The notes under the pieces were generated by a model. It did no database searches. It was not told the origin of the DNA and saw only the letters and a list, made by a program, of their open reading frames with translations. The position numbers and the translations under genes are program-made. Positions 58,395 to 64,000 of a DNA stretch of 64,000 nucleotides are shown here, piece after piece. Source of the DNA: Oidiodendron maius Zn (Eukaryota; Ascomycota; Leotiomycetes; Myxotrichaceae); contig KN832887.1 in NCBI GenBank assembly GCA_000827325.1, positions 682,001 through 746,000 on the forward strand, in the 5' to 3' direction. Numbering within the stretch: position 1 is the stretch's first letter; every line of letters starts with the position of its first letter.

Positions 58395-61300
58395 ATGCTA
58401 ATATCTACCAAAAGCCGAAGTCGAACCGATATGTCCCAATTTACTATGCCTTTCAAAGGTGGTCAGAGCCCAGGGTTAAACACGGAACCTACCTTCTCAG
58501 CCGGAGACAAGGCTACACCAACCACACAGAGCAGTCCGGATCAAGTACAATCGGATAGACTACTCCAGGGCGGACTGATCCCAGGTTCCAAGGTACCAAA
58601 TAGTGGCCCTCTTCCTGGATTAGCGTACCCACGTGGAACACTGGTCCAAAGCCGGATGATACCAGGTTGCAAGGTGCCAAATGAAAAATTTCCTCCTAAA
58701 TTTGCTGCCACAAATGGAACATACCCCTCCACTGACTTCCAATCATCGAATTTTCCTGTGCAACTGAACCAAGATCACTGGACTGCTCCTGTGTCGGTGT
58801 GTCATGCATGTGGTAGCGCCATCAAGTGAGCTTCACAGACCGAAATTCACTACTATTTATTATCACCTGTAGAGTATTCACGTGCTAACTTCGAGCTAAA
58901 ACCATTTATTATCACAGTATAGGGATATAAGACATCAGACTCGAAGCGATGTGTGGTTTTGATGTTGTTAGGTTTGCTCCTGTTTGAGTTATGCTGAAGA
59001 GCATGAAGTTTAATTATATACAACCCAAGCTACGTCAGATGGCCCTCTCATATTTGGCTAATTGGCATAACTCAGTAGTGACTTGATTTCTCCATCTATT
59101 GACTGGACAGAATAATAGTATTGTAGGTCCCATCCTTTTTGTAGTGGCTGACAGATCTCATAGGAGCTGATCAGTCTGGATCACTGGTATGGCCAATCAT
59201 TTAAATTTGATTCCAAAATTGTCTGGATATTGCCCCACTGCCAAGATCCCGCTGATCTCCAAAGGATTACTGGACGTGTTCCATTCCCTCTTTAGACCAC
59301 TTTAAATCGATAAAGGCTCTAGTCTCCCTCTTAGAATTACCGGGTGCTCACATATACCAGGAACCTAGCCTCACATACCTCATCCCTTCGTTTATGATGT
59401 CTTATATCTCTCCCATCGGCCGATTTTACGAATGGCAGCTCGTTAAAAGTTCCATTACGGTAAACAATGTGGGAAACAAAAGCGTGCCCGGTGAATCTGG
59501 ACATCGCAAAGAGAAGGATATTGAATGTGGATTAGAATTTCCTCAATTAGAAGAATCTACGATGTATGTTGCCCCCGTAGACAGTGAAGAGAATGGGAAA
59601 GCAGGACTTGCCACTGCTTTTCCGGAAGTGGAGAGACACGAAGAAGCCTGGCAGCATACCAACGTAGACGTGGATGGAGAATGGAAGGAGATTTTTGAGT
59701 GGCAGGAATGGGAGTGTGACGGAAGTCTCAACCAAGGTAGTAGCGACTTGTTGCTCTCCGAACCAGGCTTTCAACTTCCATATCCGAGTTTGGAGAGACA
59801 AATAATCGAGCCACATGCGAAGAACTTCGGGAATACTGAGAAGTCGCTCAAAAATGATGTCGGAATTGTTGCTTTCGGCAAACAGGAAGCAAACATTCTA
59901 CGGGACACGATATTACCTTCTCAGGTTGAGAACACTTCTAGCTCGCGCTACACGACTGGGCTTCCATGCAACTTTGTCGGTCTCGGTAACGTCCATGAGC
60001 AGAAACGAACAGCGCTGGATCTTGAAGTGAATCCGCAATCTATCAAATATCGTGAAGAACACCATTCAGGTATGCCGTTGGACATCTACATTAGCCATTC
60101 CTTTGCGGAGCATTTGCCCCCCACTAAGAGGGAGTACAACGATCAGCCAGTGATACCAGCGGCTCTGAGTTCGGTACAAACACAGCCCACAACCGTGGCA
60201 GGGTAAGTCAATTCCTATTCAGCTTTCATCACAACAGCTAAATTCTGCTCCCAGGCCTCCATTCATCTGTACGTACAAAAATTGTGGACGTCCATACGGC
60301 AGACTTGCAGAACTCCAGCGTCACCAGAAAGCTCATGGAGGGAATAGAGTCTTCTGCAATATCCTCGGATGCAGAAGAGCTGCTGTTGGGTTTGTTAGGA
60401 AGGATAACCTTCGTTCACATATGAGAAGGAAGCATGGAGTGGCAACACACGGTGCGAAGAGTTAAGCACGTGTCTGTTTACTTGTCGTTGGCATCTTGAT
60501 GAGTCCGGCAAGATGTCTTTTCAGCTTAGAGTTGTTTTCTTTTTCTATTGAAGATGTTTGAAGCATTTAACTTCGTCGATCTTGTCTGAGTTTTAGGTGC
60601 TTGAAGTAGGCTAGAATAAAGATCGGAGTTTTCCTACCAAGCATGAAAGCGTAGATGCAGCCTCATGGAAATTTGACCTCGCTCTCCAAACCAATCCCTA
60701 CGCACAGCCTTTGTCATTTTAACGTCTATGTCTTGACATCACCACTTCTTCCACCTTCCCGTTTTGTGCTAAGATACACGGACTAATAGTCTCTCGGCCA
60801 ACACCACCAAGACATTTAAATCGGACTTCATCGTCTGAAAAGAATAGATTGCATTGATTCTACAGGTACAGTTATAGACCTACACCTCAGAATCGAGGCG
60901 TATATGAAGGATATTCGGGATTCGGTCCGCACGGATGATTAGATTATCCGGCAGCGCGTACAATGTAAATTTTGTGGTTTTTTTTTCAACCTACAACCTT
61001 AGAAAAGATAACTAAACAGCAATGATTCCACACATATACAGATGGATCCTTTGATCCTGTAACCTCTGGGATATTTTAAGTTTAAAGTAAAGAACAGTCC
61101 CTATAATCTTACAAGTATCCTTTATACGTGAATCGACTTAAATCTCTACTTGATCAATGTCGTAGATCAAATCCTTTTGCCCAAATCTCCACCTCTGCAA
61201 GTTCAAGCTCGCAAACACGGACAGTACACACCACAAGAAAATCTCTCTGAGCCAAAGCACCCAGGAACTGGATTTTCTCCTCTCATTCCCGTTCTCCGCT

Positions 61301-64000
61301 GCGATTTTATAAAACTTCTCAATCCTCGGCCTCCTCACCTTCACAAATTTCTCAAAAACATCAGAAAGTGCAGCTGTAGGCGGTCCAAGTAAACGCGACA
61401 ACAAGAACACATCCTCTAAAGCCATCGAAACGCCTTGTCCGGAATGTGGCGGCATTACATGTCCCGCATCACCAAGCAAAATGCATCGCCCTCTATACCA
61501 CTGTCTTCCTAAGGGAAGGCGGAAGATAGGGTAGAAGTTGACAGCCGTTGTTTGTCGTGCCATATTCTTTAATATGAGCCCCCAATCTCCTCTAACATCT
61601 TTCAAAATGCTAAGAAGTTTAGCATTAAAACCCTCAACCACAGTCCTTCTGTGCTCCTTCCATCCTTCACGGTCAGACTCGTAGTTTGTTTCTGGGACGG
61701 CAACTTCATTGGAGAAGAACCAGAACAGAGTATCGCCATCCGCAGTGCATGGCCCCACGACAAATAATCCGTCTTCAGTAAATGTTACATGGGTGCAAGC
61801 CATATTGGTTGAGGTCTCAGGCAAATCCTTGAGAGACAAGAATGCGAAGATTGTCGAAATGCCAGAGTACAGTGGTACAGCTGCAGGATCAACATACGTT
61901 GTTCTCACCGCGGAATGAATGCCATCGCACCCAAGCAACAAATCACTCGTATCGGTCGTGCCATCTTGAAACGACACCCTTACTCCATCCTCATCCTCCT
62001 GTACACTAACAACCCTCTTCCCCCACTCTACCTGAATACCCGATCTCTCCTTAATCTTTTCAAGTAACATATTTACCAGATCTGTCCGTTTTACACGCAT
62101 ATACCCGTATCCAGTTTGTGCCTCGGTGCTCGGAGCAACCAAGTCTATCTCTCCTAACTCCTCGCCGTGCCTACCATGTAAAATGGTCTTAGAGCCGGTC
62201 GAGGCACATTTTATGAGAGAGGAGTAGATGCCGAGATGGTCCAGAAGACGAAGGCCATTAGATGGTATACTAATTGAGCCGCCGAGGGTTGTTGGAGATG
62301 GGCTGGCTTCATAGACGGTGCTTGGGGGATGGTTTCTCTGCTGTAAGAGGAGAGCGGCTGCGAGGCCAGCTGGGCCGGCGCCAATGATGATTACCTAGAT
62401 TAATTAGAAAGAGTTCTTGAAACTTATGGTTTAGGATGGTTCTGTACCTTCTGAAATGGAGACATCCAGAGGCGACCGAGGCTGGAAGGAGGTCGTGCAA
62501 ATTCGTTTAGTTATAGAAGACACGACAAAGATGATGCCCAGTAGGAAGGTCAGTTGCCTAGGCTTGGATACTGATTTTCAAAGCAGAAGGATGATCGGGC
62601 TTATAGAGCTACTCCTCCCTGGCTGGTTGCCTTCCGATTCAGACGGCGTGCCTAAGCCCGGACCAAAGATGCTCCGGAATACAATGAATATTAATGGTCA
62701 CACCATCGCTTTCCCGCTGCTGACCAGCTGTGGCGCTTATCTCTCGTAATGTATACAGAAATACAGCCTGCGTGCCTGGGTCTCAGGTCCTGACCCTCAG
62801 GATAGAAGGGGCATTGTGAAGCTGACATGTAATTGTCGAAGTCCCTGCGAAGCGAAAATCCCGTAGTACTGTACAGCACCGTACGTCGACTGAACCACAA
62901 AACTCTCAACTATTAATAATAACCTAATCCAAAGGATCTTATCTGACTATTTGTAGATAATATTTCCTAAATGCAAAATTTTTTTTATTTAAGAGCTTCT
63001 ACCGTAACTCTCTGAAATATTATTAATGCTGCATTCTCTCATGAGAGCTGTGCTTGTTATCACTGACTGCCAAGCGGCCAGTAGTCTCTCGCATGTAGTC
63101 CTCGTCCCGCCCGCACTTAATAATATTGCTGGAGGGTATAACTTAGAGAGTATTTACAGCCTTCTGATTATCAGAAGGGTTCGATTGATGAAGGCCATAT
63201 CTAATAATTGTTAGTTAATCAAGAGAAGCTGGAATAGTTGTTACTTAGGATATGTGACGTTGTGACCTGGTGTATGAGTAGAGAGGTGTGTTGAGGCTTA
63301 TATACTTGCCGGGTTATGTCTGCACTTGTGCGAGTAAAACTTCAATGGAGAAATGTTTATCAACCCATACCCTATGGACTAATATGGATGCTAGGGCTGA
63401 TCTACATGGTTGCGACGGAATATTAGCCAAGTTATATTTCCCATGGGTGAAAGAGTCTATTAGTCAACATCAACTTGACGGCTCATCTCGCTCTCCCGAG
63501 CTACAAGACAACATCAAATGGAACACGGCTCTTGACAGCTTCGATGATCATTTGCTCTCTTCATTTCATGTCGTGCAGTTTAACGGCCGCAATAAACCAG
63601 GCAGATGAGAATGAAACCAAGATTGATCCATATGTGTTGAAAGGAGCAGCAGTGTATATTCAGAGTCGACTGAGTGCTGCGAGTATGATCAAACGAGAGC
63701 CGATGGACCAAGCTATATATGCAACATGCAGTCTTGGGATTTTGATCTATCTGTCCACAATCGTCAATCAATCTGTTGAACAGGATCTTAGTCAGTTTGA
63801 ACTCATCTCATGCTCAAAGATTCTCTGGTCAATATCGACCTCAAGACAATGCTGCCTCCGTTTATACTATGGCCTGTCTTTTTTTGGACGAATGGCAGCT
63901 AAGAACACCACGCACAGACGTTAGTTTGCGACCTTACTACGAGAGGTGACTTAAACTTTATCTGTAGGCGATTGGCAGACCATTAAGTCAGCGCTGAAGT

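Overview
The window is nuclear DNA of a filamentous ascomycete (Pezizomycotina). Evidence: spliceosomal introns of about 46-150 bp with GTRNGT donors and CTRAC-type branch points; three HET (heterokaryon incompatibility) loci; typical fungal families (Zn2Cys6 and C2H2 regulators, CFEM-like protein, GH16, patatin, fungal AKR and SDR); and AT-rich, decayed repeats whose stop codons fit RIP-type C-to-T/G-to-A change. The exact class (for example Leotiomycetes) cannot be fixed from sequence alone.

Layout. 1-7 kb: the 5' end of a gene with a 78-bp tandem repeat, a membrane-protein gene with one nonsense codon, a TPR relic, a dispersed repeat and an intact five-exon gene of unknown function. 7.6-13.6 kb: a full-length Tad/I-type LINE with 12-bp target duplications, a CA tail, stop-riddled ORFs and a 222-base N gap. 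14-25.7 kb: a HET pseudogene, a large membrane-protein gene broken by one TGA, a small ABM monooxygenase, a protein kinase, a solo LTR-like copy and further copies of the dispersed repeat. 26-41 kb is the most gene-like part: SDR, secreted NlpC/P60 hydrolase, DEDDy exonuclease, secreted GH16 enzyme, Gly/His-rich repeat protein, a MADS-like fragment, and a 1135-residue protein fusing a HET domain to a membrane-anchored C-terminal module.

41.4-49 kb is the most unusual part. A GH31 alpha-xylosidase gene has been cut precisely at a TA dinucleotide by a 3.4-kb element with about 40-bp terminal inverted repeats. That element contains an intact HET gene and a solo LTR with its own 5-bp target duplication. 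The GH31 5' part is also inverted, and its 3' side is truncated beside a MITE-like element. An intact AKR follows, then a decayed parallel beta-helix glycosidase, then an intact XlnR/ClrB-type Zn2Cys6 regulator. I read this as a decayed plant-polysaccharide cluster whose regulator survives. 52-63 kb: patatin-like phospholipase, CFEM-like membrane protein, a retroelement-like intergenic tract, a small unknown gene, a C2H2 regulator and a flavin monooxygenase.

Most gene models were rebuilt by joining reading frames across visible splice sites, so exon borders are inference from frame and splice consensus. No transcript or homology search was available. Family assignments come from recognised motifs.
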